DNA from: Oscillospiraceae bacterium
Lineage (GTDB): Bacteria > Bacillota > Clostridia > Oscillospirales > Oscillospiraceae
DNA length: 64,000 nt
NCBI GenBank assembly: GCA_009777775.1
Contig: WRLE01000001.1
Coordinates: forward strand, 62,001 to 126,000
Reading direction: 5' to 3'
Part shown: one piece after another, positions 1 through 8,477 of the stretch
How positions within the stretch are numbered: the stretch's first letter is position 1
Layout of the letters: every line of letters begins with the position of its first letter
The notes under the pieces: generated by a model
Databases searched by the model: none
What the model saw: only the letters and a program-made list of their open reading frames with translations
What the model was told of the DNA's origin: nothing
Made by a program: the position numbers and the translations under genes

Positions 1-225
1 ATTCGGAGCCAAAGTCATAAGGATTTGATCAGATAGTATTTCTAGGTTTTCTTTTGAAGTTGACTGCACAGCAACGAAATATACTGTCTTTTTGTTTTTA
101 CAGAATTCATTTATCAATGTGGTTTTGCCTACGCGACGCCTCCCATATATAACCGGAAATTGGAAGCCCGGCTTCTGGTAGCTGTTGTTTAAACTGTCAA
201 GCTCCATTTCTCTGCCTATAAACAT
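1..225 (-). CDS. ATPase of the archaeal-ATPase/AAA type, N-terminal part (runs off window)
   Basis: The first 75 residues of a P-loop ATPase are present; the rest lies beyond base 1. It starts with MFIGRE, the usual opening of the PF01637-type ATP-binding proteins, and has a Walker A motif GRRRVGKTT at residues 28-36. The ATG at 225 is preceded by GGAGGG at a normal distance. Such proteins usually carry a C-terminal DUF234 or nuclease-like domain, which cannot be seen here. Their cellular role is not well defined. The family call is firm only at the level of the P-loop ATPase. Confidence 0.75.
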   Translation of the reverse strand, partial: MFIGREMELDSLNNSYQKPGFQFPVIYGRRRVGKTTLINEFCKNKKTVYFVAVQSTSKENLEILSDQILMTLAPN

Positions 226-496
226 TTGCTAACCCTCCAATTAGTAACTGTGTAGTTAGCATACACAGAGCCGATACAAATGTCAAGCCTAATATTGAAT
301 TATTTAGTATATAGACCACCGTATAATTTATTACAAAGACGCATGGAAGGTTGTCTGATTATTCTATTGTCTTTACTTAAATGATAATATATGTTACTCT
401 AATTGTAGAAATGATGAAATATACATGATATAAATCATGTATAAAAATAGGTATTGATAAGGAACAAAATGATATGGAAGGAGAATAGTAGTAGAC

Positions 497-1108
497 ATGA
501 GTAGTATTGAAGAGACACAACAACCAAATAATAAGGAATCAGAAGAGATTAGTATAGGTTTAGTAATCTCTGTAATGGTTTTTATACTAGCTGTCATACC
601 AATAGCTATGATTGCATCGGGTTTCCATGCGGTACAAATCGGCAAAGACCCAACTGTGATTGTTGCTGATGACGAAATAGTCATCGAAGTAATTTACGGG
701 CAAACAACAAAATATTCCGATATCGACAACATTAAACTCATTGAACTTAGCATGAGGGAAATTGGTTTTACACGAAATACTATAACTTCCTATACGACTG
801 GACAAACACGAAGAGGAAACTACACTTTAAATGAGTTAACAGAAGTAATGCTCTTTGTCCAATTAAATGTGTCACCGACTATTAAGATTGAACGAAGAGT
901 TGGGAAGGACATTTACATCAGTTTTATAGATGGAAATATAACAAGAGAAATATACGAAGACTTGTATTCTAAATTTCATGCGTATAACGGTGAAATTAAT
1001 GATTTATCATATGGATTTTTACATGATAATTTTTATTCCAATTTAATCGCAGCAAATGTAACAAACAGCCGTTTGATAGATGTCGGTAATCAGGAGAGGT
1101 TTTCATAA
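497..1108 (+). CDS. membrane-anchored protein with bacterial PH-like domain
   Basis: A 203-residue protein with a short hydrophilic N-terminus and one membrane segment at about residues 21-43. The remaining part has the pattern of a bacterial PH domain of the PF10882 kind: a strand ending in YGQ, then YSDIDNIKL, a TGQTRRGNYTL turn, and a late strand pair around YISFIDGN followed by a helix. A GGAAGGAG site precedes the ATG. Its stop codon overlaps the start of the next gene by one base (TAATG), so the two are translationally coupled. Function is unknown; the PH assignment is by pattern recall. Confidence 0.6.
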   Translation: MSSIEETQQPNNKESEEISIGLVISVMVFILAVIPIAMIASGFHAVQIGKDPTVIVADDEIVIEVIYGQTTKYSDIDNIKLIELSMREIGFTRNTITSYTTGQTRRGNYTLNELTEVMLFVQLNVSPTIKIERRVGKDIYISFIDGNITREIYEDLYSKFHAYNGEINDLSYGFLHDNFYSNLIAANVTNSRLIDVGNQERFS

Positions 1109-1620
1109 TGAGCAGTCCAATAATACGAAAAGCACTCGCAGAAGATGCATATGAATACGCCGCTCTCCATATCGCATGTTGGAAAGCTGCTTACAAAGGT
1201 ATAATATCGGACGAGTATCTGCAAAATATGTCGGTTGATGAAATGGGAGAACGCACCCAGCAGTATTTACAAAACCCGGGTGATTTTCTCTATTATTGTC
1301 TAGAATTTGACGGTTCAATGATTGGCCGCCTCGTTCTCAATAAGAGCCGTGACGATGACAAACCCGATGCAGCTGAAATTGGAGCTATGTATTTACTTGA
1401 TGCCTATTGGGACAAAGGTCTTGGTAGAAAAATGATGGAGTTTTCCCTCGAGGAATTTCAGCGTATGGGATATTCCGAAATGATACTCTGGGTGCTGGAA
1501 GCAAACAACAGAGCAAGACAGTTTTACGAAAAATTTGGTTTTGCTTTCGACGGTACTATGAAAGAAATGTACATAGATAAACCTCATACAGTTCTACGAT
1601 ATACGAAGCGGATTATGTGA
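1108..1620 (+). CDS. GNAT family N-acetyltransferase
   Basis: A 170-residue single-domain acetyltransferase that should use acetyl-CoA to acylate an amine. The acetyl-CoA-binding motif is DKGLGRKMMEF at about residues 108-118, preceded by the usual strand (IGAMYLL). The C-terminal part has the typical NNRARQFYEKFGF motif. It overlaps the preceding PH-like gene by one base, so both are probably expressed from one mRNA. The substrate cannot be inferred: RimI-like, resistance or housekeeping roles are all possible. Confidence 0.9.
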   Translation: MSSPIIRKALAEDAYEYAALHIACWKAAYKGIISDEYLQNMSVDEMGERTQQYLQNPGDFLYYCLEFDGSMIGRLVLNKSRDDDKPDAAEIGAMYLLDAYWDKGLGRKMMEFSLEEFQRMGYSEMILWVLEANNRARQFYEKFGFAFDGTMKEMYIDKPHTVLRYTKRIM

Positions 1621-1750
1621 TAGACGTAGCTATAAGTAGGTATCTGTCGAATCTCTTGAACAAATAAATCCGTCTCCTTGTTCATATGTTCACATGCAAA
1701 AATAACTGGTAAATCTTACATAGTTTTAGTATACAATCATCAAGGAAATT

Positions 1751-1793
1751 ATACCTGCATTCTTAAAAGTTATTGAGAGCGCAGGTATTTTTG
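1751..1793 (+). terminator. rho-independent terminator after the GNAT gene
   Basis: ATACCTGC at 1751-1758 pairs with GCAGGTAT at 1781-1788, followed by a T-run (ATTTTTGTT). The loop is long (22 bases), so this is a moderate-strength candidate. It lies in the otherwise empty 270-base gap between the acetyltransferase and the QueD-like gene. Confidence 0.55.
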
Positions 1794-1890
1794 TTGCTTT
1801 GATTAGTTAGACATGATATGATTTAAAAACTTGATATTTTTATACATCCGATATAAGTATCTAGTAAATATATTTTAAAGGAGTGTGACT

Positions 1891-2454
1891 ATGAAAAGTT
1901 TCGCTACGTTAGACATTCAATATGCCCATAGATTTTATGGGTTCCAAGGAGAAGCTCAGTATTTGCATGGGCATACAGGTATACTGACGCTTGAAGTTGA
2001 GGATACTGTGAACATGGGAGTCAACATGGTATTCCCCTGCAATGAGATTAAAAAAACCGCCTGGGAAGTTTTGCAAAACTTTGACCACGCTCTGATTTTG
2101 AGAGAGGATGACCCTTTACTTCCCGCAATTCTTGGTGTTTATGAAGAACAAGGTATTAAAGATGGAGCACCATCCAATCAACAAAAAGGTCCGGCTTTCA
2201 AGACTGAGCTAGCCACTGCCTATCCCGAATGCCGTCTGGTTGTTACAAAAGAAACGATGACCGTTGAAGGCATGATAAAAATCGTTCATGAATTGTTAAA
2301 AGACAAACTAAATATCGTGAAAATCACGTTTACCAGTGGAGTAAATGGAGCAATTGAAGAATATACACCCGGCGATGAAAAAGATCGTTGTCCCTTGTGT
2401 GGTGTTTTATTAAACGAAGACGATGAATGTCCAAAATGCAGATATAAGAAATAA
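1891..2454 (+). CDS. QueD/6-pyruvoyl-tetrahydropterin-synthase-like protein with C-terminal zinc ribbon
   Basis: A 187-residue member of the 6-PTPS/QueD fold family. The zinc-binding histidines are recognisable: H13 in YAHRFYGF, and H26/H28 in YLHGHTG. The FDHALIL motif (D65, H66) follows. The Cys that normally sits a few residues before LHGH, and acts as catalytic base in QueD, is absent; the segment reads FQGEAQYLHGH. After the fold comes a four-Cys zinc ribbon (C167, C170, C180, C183). AGGAG at 1879-1883 supports the ATG at 1891, not the GTG at 1885. There is no queuosine neighbour. The reaction is therefore uncertain: it may be a lyase-type variant or a non-enzymatic paralogue. Confidence 0.8.
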   Translation: MKSFATLDIQYAHRFYGFQGEAQYLHGHTGILTLEVEDTVNMGVNMVFPCNEIKKTAWEVLQNFDHALILREDDPLLPAILGVYEEQGIKDGAPSNQQKGPAFKTELATAYPECRLVVTKETMTVEGMIKIVHELLKDKLNIVKITFTSGVNGAIEEYTPGDEKDRCPLCGVLLNEDDECPKCRYKK

Positions 2455-2477
2455 CCTAAGCTGATTAAACTAAAGAT

Positions 2478-2524
2478 AAGAGCAGTCAACAATGGTAGTA
2501 TTATCATTTGGCTGCTCTTTATTT
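2478..2524 (+). terminator. terminator after QueD-like gene
   Basis: AAGAGCAG (2478-2485) pairs with CTGCTCTT (2512-2519) and is followed by TATTTATT. Part of the loop can also pair (AATGGTA with TATCATT). It sits 24 bases after the stop codon. Confidence 0.7.
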
Positions 2525-2565
2525 ATTAGATAGATTTTTCCCAACAGTTTCCTTATGTTCCATGA

Positions 2566-2664
2566 TATGCAACGTAATATGTGTGAATAATCACGAAATT
2601 CCTTTGTAAAATGTGAGAATAATTGCAAAATACGTTTGTAAATCGTGATTGAAGATGGTATACT
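2566..2664 (+). promoter_or_regulatory. promoter and upstream direct repeat of the DUF4143 ATPase gene
   Basis: TTGTAA (2636-2641), a 17-base spacer and TATACT (2659-2664) form a sigma-A type promoter 27 bases before the start codon. Upstream, an approximately 30-base unit (TGTG..AATAAT....AAAT....TTTGTAAA) occurs twice in tandem, the second copy running into the -35. AATCACGA and TCGTGATT also form an outer inverted pair around it. This could be an autoregulatory site. Confidence 0.5.
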
Positions 2665-2690
2665 ATTAAAAAAAGGACTAGGAGGATTCT

Positions 2691-4007
2691 ATGCACAGAC
2701 ATGCAATGAGTGAATTAATTAAATGGAAAAATGAACCCGGACGAAAGCCATTACTGCTTCGAGGAGCGCGGCAGGTAGGAAAGACTTGGTTGATGAAGGA
2801 GTTTGGACGCAGTCATTTTAAAAAGACCGCCTATATCAACTTTGACGAAAACAGATCTATGGAAGAACTCTTTTCTGGAAGCCTTGATATATCTCGAATC
2901 GTAGCGTTTTTACAAATAGAAACAGGTGTAGTTATTACGCCCGAGGACACATTACTAATTTTTGATGAAGTGCAGGAAGTACCTCGCGCTCTCACATCAT
3001 TAAAATATTTCAATGAAAACGCACCCCAATATGCGATTATTGCTGCCGGCTCTATGCTGGGAGTCGCACTGCACCAAGGCACATCCTTTCCAGTGGGAAA
3101 AGTGGAATTTCTTGATTTACATCCAATGAGCTTCACTGAGTTTCTAGAAGCAATAGAACTAGAGCGTTATGCAGACCTTCTAACTAATGCCGAGCTAGAT
3201 ATAGAACTCATTAATGCATTTAAAAGTACATATATAGATGCGCTTAGGCAATATTATTATATTGGAGGGATGCCCGAAGCGGTGTCTGCATTTGTTGACA
3301 GAGGGGACTACTCTGAAGTAAGGGCTATCCAAAATCGTATATTATCTGCTTACGAGCAAGATTTTTCAAAATATGCACCCAATGAAACGGTGCCACGCAT
3401 AAGAATGCTGTGGAATTCTATTGTTCCACAGTTATCCAGGGAGAATCGAAAATTTGTCTATGGACATATTCGTGAGGGAGCTCGCGCAAGGGAATACGAG
3501 CTTGCTATGCAATGGCTACTGGACTGCGGGTTGATACATAGAGTGAACCGCATAACGAAACCCGGTATCCCACCAATGGCATATGTAGATATGTCTGCGT
3601 TTAAACTGTATATGGTTGATGTGGGACTGATGTCTGCAAAAGCTGATTTAGATATTAAAACAGTTATAAATGGAAACAGTGTATTTCAAGAATTCAAAGG
3701 AGCATTAACGGAGCAATATATCTTGCAACAGCTTGTGTCAGAATGTAATATCCGACCATTTTATTGGACAGCAGAGCGAGCGACCGCTGAAGTAGACTTT
3801 GTTTTCATGCATGATGGAAATGTTTATCCTCTAGAGGTTAAAGCTGAGGAAAACCTGAAGTCAAAGAGCCTAAAACAGTACCATGATAAATATAGTCCTG
3901 AGATTTCTATACGCACATCAATGTCCGATTATCGCAGGGAGAGCTGGCTTGTCAATCTTCCTTTGTACGCTATATGTAGCATAGGTGCAATTGTAGAATT
4001 GCATTGA
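2691..4007 (+). CDS. AAA_14 ATPase with C-terminal DUF4143 (nuclease-fold) domain
   Basis: A 438-residue two-domain protein. Residues about 1-200 are an AAA_14 ATPase with Walker A (GARQVGKTW) and Walker B (LLIFDEVQEVP). Residues about 210-430 match DUF4143, including AEVDFVF followed by YPLEVKAEEN, the spacing of a PD-(D/E)xK fold core. CTAGGAGG precedes the ATG. These proteins are common, often multi-copy, accessory genes in anaerobic bacteria. Their role is not established; nucleic-acid handling or toxin-like roles have been suggested. It stands alone here behind its own promoter. Confidence 0.9.
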   Translation: MHRHAMSELIKWKNEPGRKPLLLRGARQVGKTWLMKEFGRSHFKKTAYINFDENRSMEELFSGSLDISRIVAFLQIETGVVITPEDTLLIFDEVQEVPRALTSLKYFNENAPQYAIIAAGSMLGVALHQGTSFPVGKVEFLDLHPMSFTEFLEAIELERYADLLTNAELDIELINAFKSTYIDALRQYYYIGGMPEAVSAFVDRGDYSEVRAIQNRILSAYEQDFSKYAPNETVPRIRMLWNSIVPQLSRENRKFVYGHIREGARAREYELAMQWLLDCGLIHRVNRITKPGIPPMAYVDMSAFKLYMVDVGLMSAKADLDIKTVINGNSVFQEFKGALTEQYILQQLVSECNIRPFYWTAERATAEVDFVFMHDGNVYPLEVKAEENLKSKSLKQYHDKYSPEISIRTSMSDYRRESWLVNLPLYAICSIGAIVELH

Positions 4008-4202
4008 AAATGAATGTAGACGTTTTCAATTACAGTGTAATAGTTGTGAAAAGAGGTGACTCCGATTATGTTAAATTTGGTGTTTTGTACGTATAAGAAG
4101 ACCTTCTATATTATAAAAGATAAATATCCTAAAAACTAATATGTTGATATATTATACAATTAGGAGTATACTTGATTAAAATATGTAAGAGGTATAATAA
4201 TT

Positions 4203-5783
4203 ATGAAAAATAAGAAAAATGTGGTGTTGATTGTAGTATTAACGATTCTTTTAGCTTTATCTATTTGTGCATGTAAAAGCGAAAACGCTGATAGTTCGAG
4301 TCCTGATGTGACTGTTTCTGAAGGACTAAATAACGATGTAAACAGAACAGATAATGTAGAAACAAATGATAATAATGAAAACCAAGCTGATAATATTGTA
4401 GGTATATGGGAACTCATTGATGTGGTGGAAAACATTGATAATTTTGACCCGATGAATTTATCAAACAATCTGAATTTCACGATGCAAATAAATAGATTCA
4501 TGTTTTTTGAAGAAGGCTTTGTTGAATCAACCAATCGTAGTAACGTGAGATCACCGATTACTCATAGCTCGTGGACAGATGATAACTTCGTGATTTTTCA
4601 ATGGATGCCGAATTATTTATATTCATTCGTATACTCTATCCATGAATTTGAGAACACTAGCTATCTATTTGTTAAGCAAGACGGATTTAAGCCAGTAGAT
4701 TATGAAACATATACTATTAGAGAAGGACAACCATATGGCGTGTTTACGAAAATATCGAACATTGCTGAAATAACTGTTAATGATTATGATGACATTAATA
4801 ATCTTGATGTTCATTTGGTAGACTTTTCGAATTTTGATAGTAACTTCTTTACCCTTACATTCAACGATAGGACAGTTTTTCCAAATGAAACCGAGCGATT
4901 ACCTCATAATAATATCTACCATCCCGAATATATTTTAGAAGCTGGTAAAAACCCAGGACTAGGAGTTCGCTCATTACACAATATGGGAATTACAGGTATT
5001 GGTGTAAATATAGCGATTATAGATAATCAACTCCAGCTTCATCACCCAGAATACTATGATAATATAGCTGAATATATTGAATTTAAAGATATTCAAATTT
5101 CAGAGTATATGGGGTCTATGTCTGGATCTGCTATAGTGAGTTTACTAGTGGGAAAAACAATTGGTGTAGCACCTGATGCTAAGGTGTATTATTACTCCGC
5201 ATACCCTGAACGAGTTGACAATATCGATGCTGAGTTTTTCATCAAAGCTTTAGATCAGATAATTGAAAAAAACAAAGAGTTAGATAATGCTGATAAAATC
5301 AGAGCAGTCGTTATATGGGCGAATCCTTTAGCTTGGGCTAATGGCGACCTATACTTGGAAAGTGTTATAAAAGCACAGGAAGCTGGGATACTTGTCCTAG
5401 ATAGCTCTGAAGAATTAACATTTATAGCTCCTAACGCATATGATTATCTAGACCCTGAAGACGTTTCATTATGTGTTGAAAGACCTACATATCCGAGTAT
5501 TATGCAATCTAATAAAGATATTATTTATGCACCATCTTCGTACAGGACTGTCGCAGAATCGTACCGCGAAGGTTATTACAATTATCGTTATTTTGGAATG
5601 GGTGGAGTAGGATTTACCAGTATCCCTTATGTTGCAGGAGTCCTCGCTTTGGGGTGGCAAGTTCGTCCTGAATTAACATCAGATGAGATTGTTGATATAT
5701 TATTTCAAACTGCATATGTTGATTTAAATGGCTTAAAGCACATTTATCCTACAGCGTTCATCGATTACTTGCTAGAAAACTAA
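4203..5783 (+). CDS. lipoprotein with BlaR1-like sensor module and inactive subtilisin-fold domain
   Basis: A 526-residue exported lipoprotein with signal segment 6-22 and lipidated Cys24 in ICAC. Residues 25-63 are an Asn/Asp-rich linker. Residues about 66-185 (VGIWELIDVVENIDNFDP ... YTIREGQPYGVFTKI) resemble the small module I recall from the extracellular end of BlaR1-like proteins. Residues about 250-526 follow the S8 subtilase plan: NMGITGIGVNIAIID carries the catalytic Asp (D274), GVAPDAKVYYY follows, and the domain ends YVAGVLALGWQVRPELT. The GTHVAG histidine is replaced (GSAIVS, A310), the AAGN oxyanion Asn is absent (LDSSEEL), and the GTSMAAP serine position is F471. It should therefore be a pseudoprotease, perhaps a binding or sensing protein. 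Confidence 0.75.
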   Translation: MKNKKNVVLIVVLTILLALSICACKSENADSSSPDVTVSEGLNNDVNRTDNVETNDNNENQADNIVGIWELIDVVENIDNFDPMNLSNNLNFTMQINRFMFFEEGFVESTNRSNVRSPITHSSWTDDNFVIFQWMPNYLYSFVYSIHEFENTSYLFVKQDGFKPVDYETYTIREGQPYGVFTKISNIAEITVNDYDDINNLDVHLVDFSNFDSNFFTLTFNDRTVFPNETERLPHNNIYHPEYILEAGKNPGLGVRSLHNMGITGIGVNIAIIDNQLQLHHPEYYDNIAEYIEFKDIQISEYMGSMSGSAIVSLLVGKTIGVAPDAKVYYYSAYPERVDNIDAEFFIKALDQIIEKNKELDNADKIRAVVIWANPLAWANGDLYLESVIKAQEAGILVLDSSEELTFIAPNAYDYLDPEDVSLCVERPTYPSIMQSNKDIIYAPSSYRTVAESYREGYYNYRYFGMGGVGFTSIPYVAGVLALGWQVRPELTSDEIVDILFQTAYVDLNGLKHIYPTAFIDYLLEN

Positions 5784-5817
5784 AGCTAGCTTCATGAGAA
5801 TGAATGAATGAACAGAG

Positions 5818-5915
5818 TGAACAGAGGGACGGTTCTTTTGTTCACGGAATGCCGATTAATTGAGCAAGCAATCAGCGACTCCGTGAACAAAAGAAAAGAA
5901 CCGTCCCTCTGTTCA
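5818..5915. repeat. REP-like inverted repeat pair, copy 1
   Basis: Two arms (5818-5848 and 5880-5915) are inverted copies of a unit with the core GGGACGGTTCTTTTGTTCAC. The right arm carries a 5-base duplication (AAAAGAAAAGAA) relative to the left. The unit also occurs five times at 8209-8412. Similar units are scattered in many clostridial genomes and resemble REP elements moved by Y1-type transposases. Lying between convergent genes, this hairpin could also stop transcription. Confidence 0.8.
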
Positions 5916-5923
5916 TTTTAGTG

Positions 5924-7870
5924 TTACGCAGCTTTCTCGAATTGGCTGTTGTAGAGGTCATAGTAGTAGCCGCCTCTAGCTAGGAGTTCTTCGTGGTTGC
6001 CGCTTTCCACTATGTCGCCGTCTCTCATGACTAAGATGATATCAGCGTTTCTGATTGTGGAGAGCCTGTGGGCTATGACGAATGATGTTCTACCCTCCAT
6101 GAGCTTATCCATGGCTTCTTGGACTATGACCTCTGTACGAGTGTCAACGGAGCTTGTTGCTTCGTCAAGAATGAGCAGGGGAGCGTTGACTATCATTGCC
6201 CTGGCGACAGTAAGTAGCTGTTTTTGACCTGTGGAAATAGTAGTGTTTTCATCTAAGATGGTATCGTAACCATCAGGGAGAGTCATTATGAAATGGTGGA
6301 TACCCACAGCGCGGCAAGCGGTTTCCACATCTTGGTCTGAAACCTTTTCTTTGTTATATACGATGTTTTCGCGTATGGTGCCATTAAAAAGCCAAGTATC
6401 TTGAAGCACCATACAAAAGAGCTCACGTATGTTTTTTCTCGTAAGTTCGTTTATTGATATACCATCGATGGTGATTTCTCCGCTGTTGAGTTCATAAAAG
6501 CGCATCAACAGGTTCACCAATGTGGTCTTACCAGCTCCAGTGGGTCCCACAATCGCGATTTTTTGACCGGCTTTAACTTTAGCAGAAAAGTCGTTGATAA
6601 TGGGAATGTCAGGGAGGTAACGGAAGTTTACGTTTGTGAATTCCACGTCACCTCTGACGTTATCAAGTTTCTGCGAAATTGCGCTTTCGTCGCTGAGCTC
6701 ATCTTCATGGAGCAAATCGAACACGCGTTCACCTGATGCTGCGGTTCTTTGCAAGGAGTTTACTGAGTTAGCGATTTGGTTAATTGGTTGGGAGAACTGG
6801 CGTATATACATTGTGAATGCTATGATGACTCCAAAGTCGATTTTACCTTGCAAGACCATTACAGCACCAACCACACATACCATTACATAGCCAAGATTTC
6901 CAACAAAACTCATGACAGGCATCATCATACCTGAGATAAATTGAGATTTCCATCCGCTGGTTATCATGTCATTGTTAATTTCATCGAACTCTTTTCTAGC
7001 TGCCTTGGAAGCATTGTATGCCTTAACAATGTTATGACCTGTGTAGACTTCCTCAATATGTCCGCTCATTTGACCAAGAAGCTGGGTATTTGCATAAACG
7101 TATTTTTGAGCTTTTTTTATAAATACTCTACTTAGCAATGCTCCAATTGCGCTTGATATAATTGCAACAATAGCCAATGTTAAGTTTGTCCAGAACATCA
7201 TAAAGAGTACACCAACTAAAGTGATGGCAGAACGGACTAGTTCAGCGATGCTATTATTTAAGGTCTGTCCTATTGTGTCAACATCATTTGTAATTCTGCT
7301 AAGAGTGTCGCCAATTGTAGTTTTATCGAAATATCCCAATGGTATTCTATTAATTTTCGAAGATATTTCTGAACGAAGAGTTTTTCCCATATTTGCAGTG
7401 ATTGTACCCATAATGAAACTTTGAATATAATTCAATAATGATGATGCTACATAGAATAATATCAGCAATTTTGAGAGTCGTTCCACTTCAAGCATATTCA
7501 TTTCATTTGTCAAGCCAGTACTTATTTCATTTGTTAAATGTCGAAATAGTTCGGGACCATATACTTGAGCTGCACTACTGATGACTCCGAACAGAAGCGC
7601 GAAAACAATAGCTGGAATATATCTCTTTGCGAATCCAAAAATTTGACTCCAAGTTTTTTTTGAGTCTTTAGGTTTTGATACAGAACCGCCAATCATTACT
7701 ACACCAGGACCGCCAGCTCCACCAGGACCAGCTGGTCCACCGCCAGCTCCACCAGGACCTCCTATTCTATTTTGCACAATCGTTTGTTGGGGTGTACTGG
7801 GAGGTGTAGAATCATCTTGCACTGACGATCCTCGAAAGCCCCCAGAAACAGTATTGTTATTTGTACTCAT
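5924..7870 (-). CDS. ABC exporter half-transporter, consensus-site (catalytic) type, second copy
   Basis: A 648-residue membrane-plus-ATPase exporter half. A short Gly/Pro-rich cytosolic N-terminus (about residues 35-70) is followed by a six-helix ABC_membrane domain and a nucleotide-binding domain. Walker A is GPTGAGKTT, the signature is the non-canonical TISTGQKQ, Walker B is LLILDEATSSVD with the catalytic Glu, and the switch His is in AHRLSTI. This pattern marks the catalytic subunit of an asymmetric heterodimer of the TM287/288 or BmrCD kind. It is a close paralogue of the protein at 8478-10685 but has no degenerate partner beside it. The ATG at 7870 is chosen because GGAG lies 7 bases upstream; an earlier in-frame ATG at 7903 lacks a site. 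Confidence 0.92.
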   Translation of the reverse strand: MSTNNNTVSGGFRGSSVQDDSTPPSTPQQTIVQNRIGGPGGAGGGPAGPGGAGGPGVVMIGGSVSKPKDSKKTWSQIFGFAKRYIPAIVFALLFGVISSAAQVYGPELFRHLTNEISTGLTNEMNMLEVERLSKLLILFYVASSLLNYIQSFIMGTITANMGKTLRSEISSKINRIPLGYFDKTTIGDTLSRITNDVDTIGQTLNNSIAELVRSAITLVGVLFMMFWTNLTLAIVAIISSAIGALLSRVFIKKAQKYVYANTQLLGQMSGHIEEVYTGHNIVKAYNASKAARKEFDEINNDMITSGWKSQFISGMMMPVMSFVGNLGYVMVCVVGAVMVLQGKIDFGVIIAFTMYIRQFSQPINQIANSVNSLQRTAASGERVFDLLHEDELSDESAISQKLDNVRGDVEFTNVNFRYLPDIPIINDFSAKVKAGQKIAIVGPTGAGKTTLVNLLMRFYELNSGEITIDGISINELTRKNIRELFCMVLQDTWLFNGTIRENIVYNKEKVSDQDVETACRAVGIHHFIMTLPDGYDTILDENTTISTGQKQLLTVARAMIVNAPLLILDEATSSVDTRTEVIVQEAMDKLMEGRTSFVIAHRLSTIRNADIILVMRDGDIVESGNHEELLARGGYYYDLYNSQFEKAA

Positions 7871-8056
7871 ATTATTACTCCATTCAATTTTATACATTAG
7901 CATTTGTACTCTTTATTAAATAGCACATAACTTTGCAATATCTTACTTTGTTACTCAATGTGTTGTTATCTAATGTGGCGAACTAAACCAAGTATTTATA
8001 GTGACCATAGTTAGCAACAAAGAATACTAGGAATAACGCAAATAAAATACTAGCAA

Positions 8057-8092
8057 TGTTAGCAATATAACACTATTAATTACATATGTCAA
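8057..8092 (-). promoter_or_regulatory. promoter of the second ABC copy, with MarR-type site
   Basis: Read on the minus strand: TTGACA (8092-8087), a 17-base spacer and TATATT (8069-8064), directly followed by GCTAACATTGCTAG. The same core and a closely related CTAA palindrome occur upstream of the marR gene at 13140-13182, pointing to shared control. The transcript would have a leader of nearly 190 bases. The rest of 7871-8208 holds no gene that I can support. Confidence 0.6.
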
Positions 8093-8208
8093 TAGAAATA
8101 TGCATAAAAAGCAATAAAAACGTGATAACAATAACTACCAAGAATATCTTATAGTATGATATTAATCAACATGATTTTTCAGAACAGTTCCTTATGAACG
8201 CAGAGATA

Positions 8209-8412
8209 TGAACGGAGAGACGGTTTTTTTATTCACAGAAAACCAGTTAATGAACGGAGGGACGGTTCTTTTGTTCACGGAATGTCAATTAATTGAGCAA
8301 CCAAGCAGCGACACCGTGAACAAAAGAACCGTCCCTCCGTTCAAAAATAGCGATTTCGTGAACAAAAGAACCGTCCCTCCGTTCATTTTCAAAAGAACCG
8401 TCCCTCCGTTCA
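8209..8412. repeat. cluster of five REP-like units
   Basis: Units lie at 8209-8236 (degenerate, forward), 8251-8278 (forward), 8316-8343 (reverse), 8358-8385 (reverse) and 8390-8412 (partial, reverse). All share the core GGGACGGTTCTTTTGTTCAC or its complement. The forward 8251 and reverse 8316 units frame a spacer similar to that of the pair at 5818-5915 (it contains AATTAATTGAGCAA), so the whole hairpin was copied, followed by tandem growth of the reverse arm. A run of in-frame codons across the cluster is not a gene. Confidence 0.85.
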
Positions 8413-8420
8413 TTTTCATC

Positions 8421-8464
8421 AACAAACAAAAGAACGGTATTTCTACCGTTCTTTTTGTTTGTTT
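8421..8464. terminator. bidirectional terminator downstream of the ABC operon
   Basis: AAACAAACAAAAGAACGGTA pairs with TACCGTTCTTTTTGTTTGTTT around a short TTTC loop. Each strand gives a stem ending in T-rich sequence. It lies 14 bases after the stop codon of the ABC gene that ends at 8478. Confidence 0.8.
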
Positions 8465-8477
8465 GAATATTGTAATG

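Noticed and set aside
4068-4139. 23-codon frame with AGAGGTG upstream, between the DUF4143 and lipoprotein genes
   Set aside because: Too short, with no recognisable feature; the ribosome-like site is 9-10 bases away and may be chance in an AT-rich gap.
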